Part shown: piece by piece, positions 42,645-52,499 of the stretch
Position numbering within the stretch: the first letter of the stretch is position 1
Layout: each line of letters begins with the position of its first letter
Assembly (NCBI GenBank): GCA_963576735.1
Contig: CAUYWD010000116.1
Span: 1 to 64,000, forward strand
Direction of reading: 5' to 3'
DNA: 64,000 bases
Origin: Bedellia somnulentella
Taxonomy: Eukaryota; Arthropoda; Insecta; Lepidoptera; Bedelliidae
The notes under the pieces: generated by a model
Seen by the model: the letters and a program-made list of their open reading frames with translations, nothing else
Told to the model about the DNA's origin: nothing
Database searches by the model: none
Position numbers and translations under genes: made by a program

Positions 42645-43000
42645 TGTAAAGAAATTAGCATTTCTTTCATTAATTTTTAATAAATACTTTTTGCAGTTAG
42701 AAGTCTATGACTTATGATGTCATTCGATATGGTGGATGACATTGACATATTACGAAAAATTATAATAAGATATTTAGTTTTCATGTTCATTTAATTTATT
42801 TTAAAAATGTTTTATTTTAATTATATAAAAAGTAAATGGTGAAAGAATAAACTTTAAATGTCGTTTCTTTATTTCCAGGTGATAATTCTGTATTTTATTA
42901 TTAATTATGTTTTTTTGTAATTAGATGCTTGTGACTAAACTGAAAAAAAAAAAAATCTTTATTTACAGAGCAACACATACGTTTATTATTTCATCTTATA
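42645..43000 (+). repeat. 3' LTR of Gypsy element
   Basis: Matches 37692-38045. Differences seen include ACATATTACG against ACATGTTACG, TTTCCAGG against TTTACAGG and the A-run length near 42945. Confidence 0.9.
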
Positions 43001-43170
43001 TAAATATAAAAAACAAGAAGTTGAGATAGTGTTTTGGTAGTTTGGATGTAAACTGGATGCAAAAAATATAGTCCACGCGGACGTAGTCGCGGGCAAAAAG
43101 CTAGTTAGCTATAATAAGCAAAAAGAACACAAAAAGGGGGTACAAAAGTCAAAAATTAATTTTAGAATCC
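43001..43170. repeat. Right half of repeat X joined to repeat Y
   Basis: 43001-43103 completes repeat X after the Gypsy insertion (TAAATATAAAAAACAAGAAG to GGGCAAAAAGCTAG). 43104-43170 repeats the spacer at 33808-33875 (CACAAAAAGGGGGTACAAAA). A short (CCTAA)3 follows at 43182-43198. Confidence 0.8.
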
Positions 43171-43214
43171 TCCAAGCTAACCTAACCTAACCTATTATCG
43201 CCACTACTATCGCC

Positions 43215-43519
43215 TTATCTACCACTATTATCGCCTTGACACCCTTGCTAATCGTAGAACCCGGGCAGACCTTGTCATATTGCATAAAATTTTGAATAAC
43301 GACATTGAAAGCCCCGATTTACTGCAGAAAATCAATGTAAATGTTCCTCGCATTACAACTAGACTGGAAAACCGGTTACCATTCAAAACGAATATTTGGC
43401 GCACAAATGTAGGCTTACACGCTCCCCTTACTCGTATGCAGAACACATGCAATAGACTTAGAGCTGACCTGGACAATTTTGATGGTAATGTTAGTAAAAT
43501 CAAAGATATGAAATTATAA
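43215..43519 (+). pseudogene. LINE ORF2 extreme C-terminus
   Basis: RLDTLANRRTRADLVILHKI, then VNVPRITTRLENRLP and PLTRMQNTCNRL, the usual last 90 residues of Jockey/CR1-group ORF2 proteins. AT-rich 3' UTR follows, with an A-rich tail near 43770-43797. Everything upstream is missing. Confidence 0.65.
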
Positions 43520-43932
43520 TTGTAATTGTTATGGTCTTCTTTCTATTTGTTTTTATTATTATTGTTGTAGTATTTATTGTTTTTATTATATTATTTGGTA
43601 TTATAGTTCCTATTTTATTCCACTTAAGTCACTTAAAATTTAAAATTAAATTAATGTTCATAAAATCATAGGCATGTTGACTCAAAAGTTTTTAGGTTCT
43701 ACAATGCGCATGTTGCTATGAAATGTATAGATTGGATTTGTTATCTTGTTGTAAGCAACCTGTTTTATGAGCAAATAAATAAATAATAAAAAAAAGATAT
43801 ACTGGCCAGTACACCCTGCTGTGTACCAACTTATAATTTGTAATGATGCTTAGTTCGACGTTAGACGACATCAAAACTAGGAGGTACCTATTACCAATTA
43901 CCAAGTATGAATGAATGATTATTATAAAGGTA
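43520..43932. other. LINE 3' UTR then unassigned DNA
   Basis: Up to about 43797 this is the 3' UTR and tail of the preceding LINE. 43798-43932 shows nothing recognised. Confidence 0.4.
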
Positions 43933-44345
43933 AAAGAAAAACAAAAACTTCAAATTATAAACTAAACAGAAAAAAAACAAATATTGTGACTTAAAACTAT
44001 ATTATTATTTTTTATTTAAAAAAGAACCGCCTTCAAAAATCCAACTGAAAAGAATAAAATAATGTGAGGAAGATATTGAAAGGAGAGTTAAAAAGGGAAA
44101 CGCGGTGAATGGAGCCATGAACAGTCTGATGTTGAGCCAGTCGTTGTCAGAAAAGGCTCGAATGGCTGTGCATAATGCTGTTCTGGTTCCCACGCTGATG
44201 TATGGTAGTGAATGTTGGGCATGGCAGAAGAAGCATGAAAGTAGAGTTAATGCAGTGGAAATGAGATCCCTCAGAAGAATATGTAATGTAAGGCTGTGTG
44301 ATAGAGTGAGAAATACTGTGATCCGTGAACGAGTAGGTTTGAAAG
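43933..44345. repeat. Left arm of a ~413-bp inverted duplication flanking BEL-1
   Basis: AAAGAAAAACAAAAACTTCA... to GTAGGTTTGAAAGA is the reverse complement of 50123-50536 with about three differences. It comprises about 130 bp of non-coding flank plus 280 bp of RTE-like ORF. Confidence 0.9.
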
Positions 44346-44359
44346 AAGAAGTTGAATAG
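44066..44359 (+). pseudogene. RTE-like RT C-terminal fragment (plus)
   Basis: EEDIERRVKKGNAVNGAMNS and VLVPTLMYGSECWAWQKKHE, same family as the 60193-62328 element. It ends GLKEEVE at a TAG that overlaps the AATAG target duplication of BEL-1. 5' and 3' parts are missing. Confidence 0.75.
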
Positions 44360-44744
44360 TGAAGGATAGCAGGCTGTTGTGCGCCTGCTGCTCGTTCACG
44401 AAGTTGACCCACGTTGTAGGGGCCTCGAAGAATATGGTGGAGTAGACGAAATGAAAAGCAGTTATGCTGCGACTAGGGTTTACTGCTTTTAACTGTTACA
44501 ATAATATATGTGAATTTATATGGACTCTATACAGTATGAATTATGAATAAAATGACTCTGAACAATCTAATCGTCTTCTTGTCTTGAAATTCTTCAAAAT
44601 GTGAAAAAAAGATGCAGCAGGCATCTCGGTTTTATACGCGAAGCTGTTTGTCTCCTTTCTGATGGCGCTTGACGTGACTGACGCGCCTCTGGATTGTTTG
44701 TGTTTTGAGCCCGTTAAAGCACTTGGATCCAAGTGTCTTTAACA
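44360..44744 (-). repeat. 3' LTR of BEL-1
   Basis: TG...CA termini in both orientations; on plus it runs TGAAGGATAGCAGGCTG to GTGTCTTTAACA. Confidence 0.93.
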
Positions 44745-44771
44745 TACTGGGGGGCCATTGAAGACGAGTCT

Positions 44772-45500
44772 TCAATCTTCTTCTACAAGTAGGCACAAGC
44801 GATTTATGGCTCGCCTTACTGTCGATTGCATGGTCTTGATATCGGCCACTTTCGGGACACCATCTGCTCCTGGATATAGTTTAGTGACTCGCCCTCTTCG
44901 CCATAACAGAGGTGGAGAGTTATCTTCGCTTATTAGGACAAGATCACCCATGCGCAAGTCTCTACATCTTACTCGCCATTGAGTTCGCTGTTGTAGCTCT
45001 GATAAATATTCCCTGTGCCATCTCCTCCAAAATGTTTGCCGTAGCTGCTCCAACAGTTGAAAGCGATCCAATCTCTTCGTCGGTAAGTCTGCCAGATCCG
45101 GTGATGGAAGAGCCGTGAGTGACCTGCCGAGGAGAAAGTGTCCCGGTGTGAGAACTGCCAAATCATTTGGGGAGGAGGAAAGGGGAGCGATGGGTCTACT
45201 GTTGAGGATAGCCTCAACCTGGGCAAAAAGAGAAGATAATTCCTCGAATGTGAGGTGGGTGTTACCCATGATGCGTTTAATGTGAAACTTAGCAAGCTTA
45301 ATGCCAGCTTCCGCGCTTCCGTTGAAATTAGGGGCGTAAACCGGGCAAAATCTAAAGTTAATATTTTGAACATTAGCAAACTGCACAAATGAGTCTTTAT
45401 TGTCGTTAAAAAATGAATTTATTTCCTTAGCTGCGGCAACGAAATTTCGCCCATTGTCACAAAATATTTCCGTGGGTTTTCCCCTGGCGAAAATAAAAGC
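44772..45500 (-). pseudogene. BEL-1 integrase, C-terminal half and DUF5641-like tail
   Basis: From about 45497 the frame reads AFIFARGKPTEIFCDNGRNF (second catalytic Asp) and NFRFCPVYAPNFNGSAEAGI (catalytic Glu region), then the LTFEELSSLFAQVEAILNSRP helix, LTPGHFLLGR, and a C-terminal WRVRCRDLRMGDLVLISED tail ending CLLVEED at 44772. The HHCC finger and first Asp are deleted, so it cannot act as an integrase on its own. It is open without stops, so the loss of the upstream part is a clean deletion rather than decay. Confidence 0.82.
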
Positions 45501-45864
45501 ATAAAGAAATTATGATGATGACCACCGTTGATGATGATGATAATCATGGTGATTTATCATCGCACTGATTCAAATACATCAGATAAATGAATCCAAAAAA
45601 TATATATATATGCTAAAGTTCAAAGTCGATGAACTTGTGAGGTCAACTACCTCGATGTCAATGACCTTTAGGTAGTCAGCTGTTTACTGTATCTAGAAGG
45701 AAAGACATAATAAAATAGCAAATAATGATTGATCCATGTGTAGGATGATGTAAAGTGTATAAGTATTGTATAAAGTAAAATATTTGTATATAAATGTAAA
45801 TTAAAAGTAAACCATAAACAATTGTTGAATGTTTGTTGTGTATGAATTCATTCAACTTAGGTTA
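45501..45864. other. Foreign filler at the BEL-1 deletion point
   Basis: About 360 bp with no BEL similarity I can see, between the end of gag-protease (GDTYTLPKPIGY) and the integrase core. Contains (GATGAT)n near 45510-45545, a TATATATATA run and GGTTATTAATAACC, a 14-bp palindrome near 45860. It replaces roughly 2.5-3 kb of RT, RNase H and integrase N-terminus judged by the intact element at 54173. Confidence 0.65.
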
Positions 45865-48078
45865 TTAATAACCAATTGGTTTTGGTAAGGTGTAAGTATC
45901 ACCAAGACGGTAATCTGCTGCCTTGAGTGGGCTGAGAGGACAGAAACGTCTAGTTTTTAGTCTATGAGTTCTAGTTAACTTGGTAAAAGAACTGCTACTA
46001 ACAAAATTACAAGTTTGTGAATTTTGTGGTAATGAATGGGAAATCTTGCCAGCTATAATCCAGCCTAGCTGTGAATGATGCAGCATGGGTAGGCCTGGAC
46101 CTAAGGTGAGCCTTTCGGAGCCAAGTAGATCCCAGAATAGATCGCCTCCAATCATAATGTCAACCTTTAGTGGTTGATTGAATTGAGGATCAGCTAATGT
46201 GATAGCTGAGGGAAGAGTGATATTTGAAACATCAATGGCTTCATTAGAATGCCTTTTTGCTATGGAAGGCAACACCAAAAAGGTGTGAAGATGTGAGTAT
46301 GTGCCAGTGCGGGCACGAATTAACGCTGAGCACTGATGTGGTCTCAGGTTAAGAAAGGTGTTCCCAACGCCTGCAACACTGTTGTGTATTGAGGGTGTGG
46401 AAGCTAACTTAAGGCGATTCCTTAAGTCAGCGGAAAGAAAAGAGTAGTCAGAGGCGCTATCTAGCAAGCATCTGACTGTCTCCACCTTACCATTTTGGGG
46501 ATTGATGATGTCAATCATGGCGGTGGAGCGAATGATCCCTGAAGGGGAAACTGGAGGACTGAGAGAAAGCGACTGAGGCATTGAAGTGACAGGATGTGAT
46601 GATGGAGCAACATCATTTTGAAGAAGGGGAGAGCTGTGTAGCAGAGTGTGATGGCGTCCACCACACTTACGACAGTCTCCATAGGGACACTTGGCAACCA
46701 TATGGTCAGACCGAAGGCAATTTGTGCAAACCTTAAGCCCAGTGACCCTACTCCGTCTGTCAGCCAATGTGAGCTTTCTGAAACGTAAGCATCGGAACAG
46801 TAAATGTTTACCCTTGCAAAGGGGGCACTTGAAATTAGTATTAGTTGTAACTGTTGATGCTAGAGTGGCATTGGGTAAACGTGAGGGCAATTGAGGATTG
46901 CTAGCCTCATCGCTTACCTTACCTGAAGTGGAAACAATAAAGGCTTGAGGTGGATTTATTGTTTGTTTAATATGATTGTTACTATGATAGTGTTTTAAAT
47001 CATGACTATTATTATTATTATTATGACTGTTGTTTGAACCCTGTGATGTGTTAGCCCTTACCTTACTTTGAGGTAATGTCTCTAAAATGTCAGCTCTTAT
47101 CTTTAAAAATTCTTTTAAGTCATTAAAGGTTGGCAACTCTGAATGAAGATTGCCTTTGTATTCTTCCCATTTGATATTAGTATTTAAATCAAACTTTGAG
47201 GAAGCTAAATAAATTAAAATAGAATCCCAGTGTTGAACTGGTTGACCTAAAGTCTGTAAAGCCCTAACATTCTTGGTGTTGTGATCACTTAAAAACCTAA
47301 GAGACTTGTCTGATTCACTCTGCATAACCTTGAGATTAAAAAGTGCACTAAGGTGATTATTAACTAATTGTTTTGTATTGTTATACCTTTCACATAATAT
47401 ATTCCATGCTTCTACATAATTGAAATCAGATACCTCAAGATTTGCTATAACCCTGGCTGCTTCACCTTGTAGGTATGAGCAGAGGTAATGAAATTTATGA
47501 ATAGGTTTAATATGATTATTACTGTGAATTAATGATTCAAATGTATCTCTGAATTCAAGCCATTTGAAGTATGAACCATCAAACTTAGGTATAGTGATTT
47601 CAGGTAGCCTAAACCCCATTGTGCCTTGACCATTACAGTGGCATGGATGGGAGGCCTTTGACCCTTCAGTGGCATCTTGGAATTGGTCTGTAGGTTTGTT
47701 GACACCGAGCAGATTTCGTGCCTTCACAATATAAGAACAGAATTCATTTGATATGAGTTCTCTTTCATCTAATTCATAATCTAAGTTACTAAAATTAAGA
47801 GCTTCCATTTGTGATTGCAGGTGTTCAAATTGAGAGTTTAACTCCAAAAACTTATCTAGCTTTAATGATAACATTTGTTCATCCCTTGATGTCAATGGAT
47901 GGGATTCACAATACTCTAATAAATTTAATAAATATTTTTTAAAGTGGGTTATTTGCCCTTTGATGGAACTGCGTTTATACTTGAGTACAGTATATTCATC
48001 GCTTGCCATTTTGGCAGGGCTTGAGCTTCGACTGGCATGAGCAGTATTTGTTTTTACTGATAATTCACTGTCAGTCAT
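45865..48078 (-). CDS. BEL-1 gag-protease polyprotein, 737 codons, intact
   Basis: MTDSELSVKT... at 48078. N-terminal KRSSIKGQITHFKKYLLNL region, DUF1759-type Gag (LPEITIPKFDGSYFKWLEF at about residue 156), an Asn/His-rich linker at about 345-365, zinc knuckles CPLCKGKHLLFRC, CTNCLRSDHMVAKC and CRKCGGRHH, then a protease with CLLDSASDYSFLS at about residue 534 (DSA where the intact BEL has DSG) and IGGDLFWDLLGSE. The reading ends soon after GDTYTLPKPIGY, where the RT connection would begin. No stops or shifts, so selection or recent origin is likely. Confidence 0.88.
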   Translation of the reverse strand: MTDSELSVKTNTAHASRSSSPAKMASDEYTVLKYKRSSIKGQITHFKKYLLNLLEYCESHPLTSRDEQMLSLKLDKFLELNSQFEHLQSQMEALNFSNLDYELDERELISNEFCSYIVKARNLLGVNKPTDQFQDATEGSKASHPCHCNGQGTMGFRLPEITIPKFDGSYFKWLEFRDTFESLIHSNNHIKPIHKFHYLCSYLQGEAARVIANLEVSDFNYVEAWNILCERYNNTKQLVNNHLSALFNLKVMQSESDKSLRFLSDHNTKNVRALQTLGQPVQHWDSILIYLASSKFDLNTNIKWEEYKGNLHSELPTFNDLKEFLKIRADILETLPQSKVRANTSQGSNNSHNNNNNSHDLKHYHSNNHIKQTINPPQAFIVSTSGKVSDEASNPQLPSRLPNATLASTVTTNTNFKCPLCKGKHLLFRCLRFRKLTLADRRSRVTGLKVCTNCLRSDHMVAKCPYGDCRKCGGRHHTLLHSSPLLQNDVAPSSHPVTSMPQSLSLSPPVSPSGIIRSTAMIDIINPQNGKVETVRCLLDSASDYSFLSADLRNRLKLASTPSIHNSVAGVGNTFLNLRPHQCSALIRARTGTYSHLHTFLVLPSIAKRHSNEAIDVSNITLPSAITLADPQFNQPLKVDIMIGGDLFWDLLGSERLTLGPGLPMLHHSQLGWIIAGKISHSLPQNSQTCNFVSSSSFTKLTRTHRLKTRRFCPLSPLKAADYRLGDTYTLPKPIGY

Positions 48079-49357
48079 TTTGAAAAGGAAATTAATAATT
48101 GATAAGTAACTAGTTAAGTGAAAGGTTCTGTATATAGATAAATTTCTGGAGTTAATTGTTATAGTAAAGGGTGTGGCAAGAATGTAAAATTAAAGTAAAT
48201 TGTAAACCGGTTTACGCTCCTTGTGAAGGTGACGCCGCTGGAGACAACAGGCAGCAGCTGAATGATGCAGGCCTGCGTTCCTCGGTGAAGTTCACGTTCA
48301 CTGAAATTGTTTGAAACAGTAGTAAGTATGTATCCCTGAATCGTTTGGTAGAGCGGAAACTGGCATGAAACTAACCAATATTAAGTTTGTATATTGAAAT
48401 TAATTGAATTAAGTGAAGAGTTGATTGATATGCTGCTAGAGTTGCCGGCACATGTGAGGTATGAGTACCTTAACTGCTGCCTTTACTTAATTGAGTGAAT
48501 GTATATAAGCAAAGTGAGTCAATGATTCACATGTGCACTTGATGGCTGTAGAAAATATATGGTTGATTAACCTAAGTGAAGAGCATGTGGTTTTGTAAAA
48601 TTAGTTATGTTGCTCACTAGTTTTACAAAAACACTAAAATGCCAAAGTGAAGTTAAATATTGAAAACTAAGTAATTGATGCAAGACAAGGCTGAAATTCT
48701 GATATTGATATGATTAAGAAACTATTTAAGTTGGCATGTGGTATGAAACATAACCTGGATGTCCTTAATAGAGTGCGCTGATTCCACTTGGTGAGGCGTT
48801 GGAGCCTGTTAGATGAATTGCTGTAAGGTTAAGTTGCAATTATCTTTGTAAATGTTATGCGCTAACTCTGTAGCACATGGGAGGCCTATGTCATACACTG
48901 GATCACAGAAACCAGCGGCTGTGGCTCAGAAATAGCTGAGTGGTGATTGCCTTGTGCAATCAGTTCAACTTTAATTTCATCATGTGGACTATGCCGTTGA
49001 GAATCTATTCTAACCTCAAAATTTTTAAGAAATAAATGGGAAGTAATGTGCTTTCTAGGTAATTAAATAGATTTATGATAAGATTGATGTAAAATACAAA
49101 GGGATTGCTGAGATATTAATGGATGTAAATTGATTATCTTGACTAATTTGCCCGTGGTGAGGGGTTTTAAGGTGAGGAAAAGAAAGGAATGATTGGCTCA
49201 CGACACTCTCCTCGGTAAGATGCTGGCAGGTGGGATGGCTGCTGTGTCCAACCCTTGGACCTGGCTTCTTCACCGGCGGCTTGGCGTGGCGTGGCGTAGT
49301 CCTCCTTTTCTCTCTCTCGTGCTGCTGGTGGTGCCTCTGCTGCGTAGGCTGACTGAA
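48079..49357 (-). other. BEL-1 leader
   Basis: About 1.28 kb between primer site and gag start, with no long ORF. It probably contains the packaging signal needed for trans-mobilisation, which cannot be recognised by eye. Confidence 0.6.
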
Positions 49358-49375
49358 GTCCCTGTTCGGGCGCCA
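49358..49375 (-). promoter_or_regulatory. BEL-1 primer binding site, tRNA-Lys type
   Basis: Minus strand reads TGGCGCCCGAACAGGGAC, two bases after the 5' LTR. It is complementary to the 3' 18 nt of a tRNA-Lys and the same as primer sites used by several retroviruses; this reflects the shared tRNA, not a viral origin. Confidence 0.88.
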
Positions 49376-49377
49376 AA

Positions 49378-49762
49378 TGAAGGATAGCAGGCTGTTGTGC
49401 GCCTGCTGCTCGTTCACGAAGTTGACCCACGTTGTAGGGGCCTCGAAGAATATGGTGGAGTAGACGAAATGAAAAGCAGTTATGCTGCGACTAGGGTTTA
49501 CTGCTTTTAACTGTTACAATAATATATGTGAAGTTATATGGACTCTATACAGTATGAATTATGAATAAAATGACTCTGAACAATCTAATCGTCTTCTTGT
49601 CTTGAAATTCTTCAAAATGTGAAAAAAAGATGCAGCAGGCATCTCGGTTTTATACGCGAAGCTGTTTGTCTCCTTTCTGATGGCGCTTGACGTGACTGAC
49701 GCGCCTCTGGATTGTTTGTGTTTTGAGCCCGTTAAAGCACTTGGATCCAAGTGTCTTTAACA
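49378..49762 (-). repeat. 5' LTR of BEL-1
   Basis: 385 bp, offset 5018 from the other LTR, one difference seen (G at 49533, T at 44515). Confidence 0.93.
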
Positions 49763-49800
49763 AATAGAGTTGTACATAATAAAATAAATAACTTACTTAC

Positions 49801-50400
49801 TTACTTATACTCACGCCCATTATTCCTATTGGGGTAGGCAGAGACTATCGATCGCCACTTAGTACGATCTTGAAAAACCTCTCTTGCTTCCCTTACATTC
49901 ATTATCCTTCTCATACATGCTCTTTTATTCTTCTCACTTCGGACCCCCGCCTTTATAAGAACGTTTTCTATCTGGTCAAGAAACGTTTTACGAGGCCGTC
50001 CTCTACTAACATTCCCATCCACATTGGCTCTATATATCTCTTTCGCTACTTTATTTTCATACATCCTCTCTATGTGCCCAAACCACCTCAACATTCCTTT
50101 TTCTATCTTGCATACTACGTCATCTTTCAAACCTACTCGTTCACGGATCACAGTATTTCTCACTCTATCACACAGCCTTACATTACATATACTTCTGAGG
50201 GATCTCATTTCCACTGCATTAACTCTACTTTCATGCTTCTTCTGCCATGCCCAACATTCACTACCATACATCAGCGTGGGAACCAGAACAGCATTATGCA
50301 CAGCCATTCGAGCCTTTTCTGACAACGACTGGCTCAACATCAGACTGTTCATGGCTCCATTCACCGCGTTTCCCTTTTTAACTCTCCTTTCAATATCTTC
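49801..50400 (-). pseudogene. RTE-like RT C-terminal fragment (minus)
   Basis: EDIERRVKKGNAVNGAMNSL region through KARMAVHNAVLVPTLMYGSE, MLRWFGHIERMYENKVAKEI, GNVSRGRPRKTFLDQIENVL to NRNNGREYK. Then a (TAAG)n tail at 49790-49806 and TATTCCTATTGGGGTAGGCA shared with the 60-kb element. About 200 codons remain; the RT core is missing. It overlaps the right arm of the inverted duplication. Confidence 0.8.
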
Positions 50401-50536
50401 CTCACATTATTTTATTCTTTTCAGTTGGATTTTTGAAGGCGGTTCTTTTTTAAATAAAAAATAATAATATAGTTTTAAGTAACAATATTTGTTTTTTTTC
50501 TGTTTAGTTTATAATTTGAAGTTTTTGTTTTTCTTT
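50123..50536. repeat. Right arm of the inverted duplication flanking BEL-1
   Basis: Reverse complement of 43933-44345. Before BEL-1 inserted, the arms were about 370 bp apart. Confidence 0.9.
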
Positions 50537-51264
50537 TTTATTTTATACTTTTTAGTGATAAGTTCTTAAATCACTCTGAGTTTTTTTAGTGAATAAGTGA
50601 TAGTTTTTTAGAGATAAGTTTTACTGTCCGTTTATTTTATAGTTTTTTTAATAGGTAGTGATAATATTTGTTATTATGACTTTAGCTTACTTGTTACTAT
50701 TTTGTTTACCTGCGGGCCTAGGTAGAAAATCAAAGGATGCTTTAAGGAAAAGTCGCGTAATGGAGAACGAAACACCCATCGAAAAAAAACAAAGACTTCA
50801 GCAGAGCAAGCACGAGCCGTATTTCAACTAGTTATCGCGTGGGATAAAGCAGACGCAGATCTTTTACGCACTTACTTAGTATCGTATACTGCCATCTCAT
50901 TCTAACCGTTATCGTGTCGATAACTCGTGCTTGCCCTTCAGAATGAGAGAGATCGTCAGCGTGCTGCTCTTGCTGCCGAAACAGATGAGCAAAGAGAAGT
51001 TCACCTATCACAAATGCGAAGAAACACTCTTATATGTATGTAGCGTTGAGTCGTGTAAAATCCCTTGATGAGATGGCTTTAAGTGATATAGATTCAAAGA
51101 AATTACTTAACCATCCCCATGACGAAAGAGCCTTGATTGAAATGACCAGAATGAAAAACATGATGTTGCAATATATATTTTTTTCTTCAATATAATTAAG
51201 AGTAATGTATTCATGTTTTTATATACTTTTTTGTTTATTAATTTAGTAACTCTGTTTATTTATA
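50537..51264. other. Mostly unassigned DNA with a possible Helitron N-terminal remnant
   Basis: 50937-51035 reads QNERDRQRAALAAETDEQRE then VHLSQMRRNT in frame, which resembles the Arg/Ala-rich repeated N-terminus of Helitron proteins. A small element with inverted ends AGCAAGCACGAG / CTCGTGCTTGC (50797-50931) sits just before it. Nothing else recognised. Confidence 0.4.
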
Positions 51265-51590
51265 AATAAAAGATGTTATTAAAGGAAAGAAAAATTTCAA
51301 CACTGGCGGGGTTCGAACCCGCGACCTTCGGGTATACGCCCCCGTCGCTCTGCTGACTGACTAACTGAGCTACAGTGTCAGTTGGCATCCAGCGCGAAAT
51401 TCCTCTATCCTTTGTTTCTTTTTTTTACACGTTCAAGTAGTGTTTGCGTTTCCTACCTCCGAATTTTTAACTAATTCGGACGGCCATTTGTCTACCTTTT
51501 CAGATAGAATGCAAATGTTGGAAACGCCTAACTATCACATAATTCAATGTTTTTTGACATGAATTCCTCATGTGGGGATTATTACTTATA
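51265..51590 (-). repeat. tRNA-derived SINE unit, copy 1
   Basis: Minus strand: GACACTGTAGCTCAGTTAG (A box) and GCGGGTTCGAACCCCGC (T arm with exact B box), acceptor arms pairing 6-7 bp. The anticodon stem does not pair (only about 2 of 5 bp) and the D loop is long, so it is a SINE head rather than a working tRNA. A second unit starts at 51591 (period 326). Confidence 0.7.
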
Positions 51591-51668
51591 AATAAAAGAT
51601 GTTATTAAAGGAAAGAAAAATTTCAACACTGGCGGGGTTCGTACCCGCGACCTTCGGGTATACGCCCC
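51591..51668 (-). repeat. SINE unit, copy 2, left part
   Basis: Repeats copy 1 from AATAAAAGATG to GTATACGCCCC, then the BEL-2 LTR begins. The B box here reads GGTACGAACCC on minus, one base off. The right part resumes after 59710. Confidence 0.75.
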
Positions 51669-51888
51669 TGTCTACGCCGATCATTTCAACGGTAGCGCAA
51701 GCAACTGACTTGTCATTGGCCTCCCCCCGCGCCCGCGCCTACTCAAGACGAACTACGGCTGAGAGCGCCTCCCGCCGCTCTGCCACTCTTACTCTCCACC
51801 TCCACCGCGTCGGAATAAATTATTAATTTTGTATTTAATTGGAAATTAAATTGTTTAAATCAATTTAAGTCTTTTATGTTTTATTAAC
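51669..51888 (+). repeat. 5' LTR of BEL-2
   Basis: TGTCTACGCCGATCATTTCA... to ATGTTTTATTAAC(A). GC-rich first half, AATAAA near 51813 as polyadenylation signal, then an AT-rich end. Confidence 0.92.
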
Positions 51889-51896
51889 ATAAAAAG

Positions 51897-51911
51897 TGGC
51901 GACCGTGACAG
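51897..51911 (+). promoter_or_regulatory. BEL-2 primer binding site, tRNA-Arg type
   Basis: TGGCGACCGTGACAG, seven bases after the LTR; the sequence is that used by insect elements primed with tRNA-Arg. Confidence 0.75.
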
Positions 51912-52455
51912 GACCTGCAATCTATAATACGGAATTTAACGATATTTTGCGAGTTCTCTAACCGCCGCCGTGTGGAGACAACATCGGATCGCGCGCCTAC
52001 CGTGCAATTAGCAACGACGCCGCTCAACGCCAGCCGGCCGCCTACGCCTGCCAGCCCATTGCGCCGCATTCCCGAGCCACACCGGAGATCCCGAGTCAGC
52101 CAGCAGCGCCACCCGGAGCATACTCCAGCCAGCCAGCCTGCCTGTCTAAATTTGCCGAGGGCCTCTACTTCCACGGGAAGAAGACTTCGCGACCACTTAG
52201 CAGCCAGCAGCGCCCGGATATCGCTTCCTACCAGCCTGCCTGTCTATCATAACTGTGAGCTCGTTCCTTTCTTTATTCCTACTTTTCTTTCCCTTCGAAT
52301 TTAGCGAATTGTGATTTGGTTCCTCATATGTTTATGATACTTACAAAACTAGCTTACTTTAACCGTTACTAGCATACAGTTTTAGTAATTAAACAGTTTA
52401 AAATAATTTTCAAAATCACGGTTATTTCGATATACCGGCATTTTAAATTGTTTTT
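51912..52455 (+). other. BEL-2 leader, first part
   Basis: C-rich leader; an open frame at 51972-52304 (Pro/Arg/Ser-rich) has no recognisable domain and is probably fortuitous. Confidence 0.55.
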
Positions 52456-52459
52456 CTCA

Positions 52460-52499
<40 letters not shown>

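Larger units (their letters stand above)
37692..43000 (+). mobile_element. Full-length Ty3/Gypsy element with two LTRs, mutated
   Basis: 5.3 kb, LTRs of 354 and 356 bp, a purine tract (TTAGGGGGGAGA) before the 3' LTR, target duplication TAAA (37688-37691 and 43001-43004), inserted into repeat X. Internal order gag, protease, RT-RNase H-integrase, no envelope. The LTRs differ at roughly 6-8 places by eye, about 2%, so the insertion is moderately old. At least three nonsense codons and one shift interrupt the ORFs. Confidence 0.88.
44360..49762 (-). mobile_element. BEL-1: non-autonomous BEL/Pao element without RT, nearly identical LTRs
   Basis: 5403 bp, LTRs of 385 bp each differing at one position by eye (44515/49533), TSD AATAG at 44355-44359 and 49763-49767. 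Order on minus: 5' LTR, tRNA-Lys primer site, 1.3-kb leader, gag-protease, about 360 bp of unrelated DNA, 3' half of integrase, 3' LTR. RT, RNase H and the first half of integrase are missing, yet LTR identity implies recent transposition, so the enzymes were probably supplied in trans. Confidence 0.92.

Noticed and set aside
43182..43198. Another telomeric insertion site at the short (CCTAA)3
   Set aside because: Three units only and no SART or TRAS end attached.
49358..49375. Viral origin of BEL-1 from its primer site
   Set aside because: The match only reflects use of the same tRNA-Lys; gag, protease and integrase are BEL/Pao, and there is no envelope.
51300..51380. Functional tRNA gene on the minus strand
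   Set aside because: A and B boxes and acceptor pairing are good, but the anticodon stem fails to pair, the D loop is too long, and the unit is part of a 326-bp repeat. Called a SINE.
51972..52304. Small Pro/Arg-rich gene in the BEL-2 leader
   Set aside because: No domain, base composition explains the residues, and a leader position with no conserved counterpart in BEL-1.
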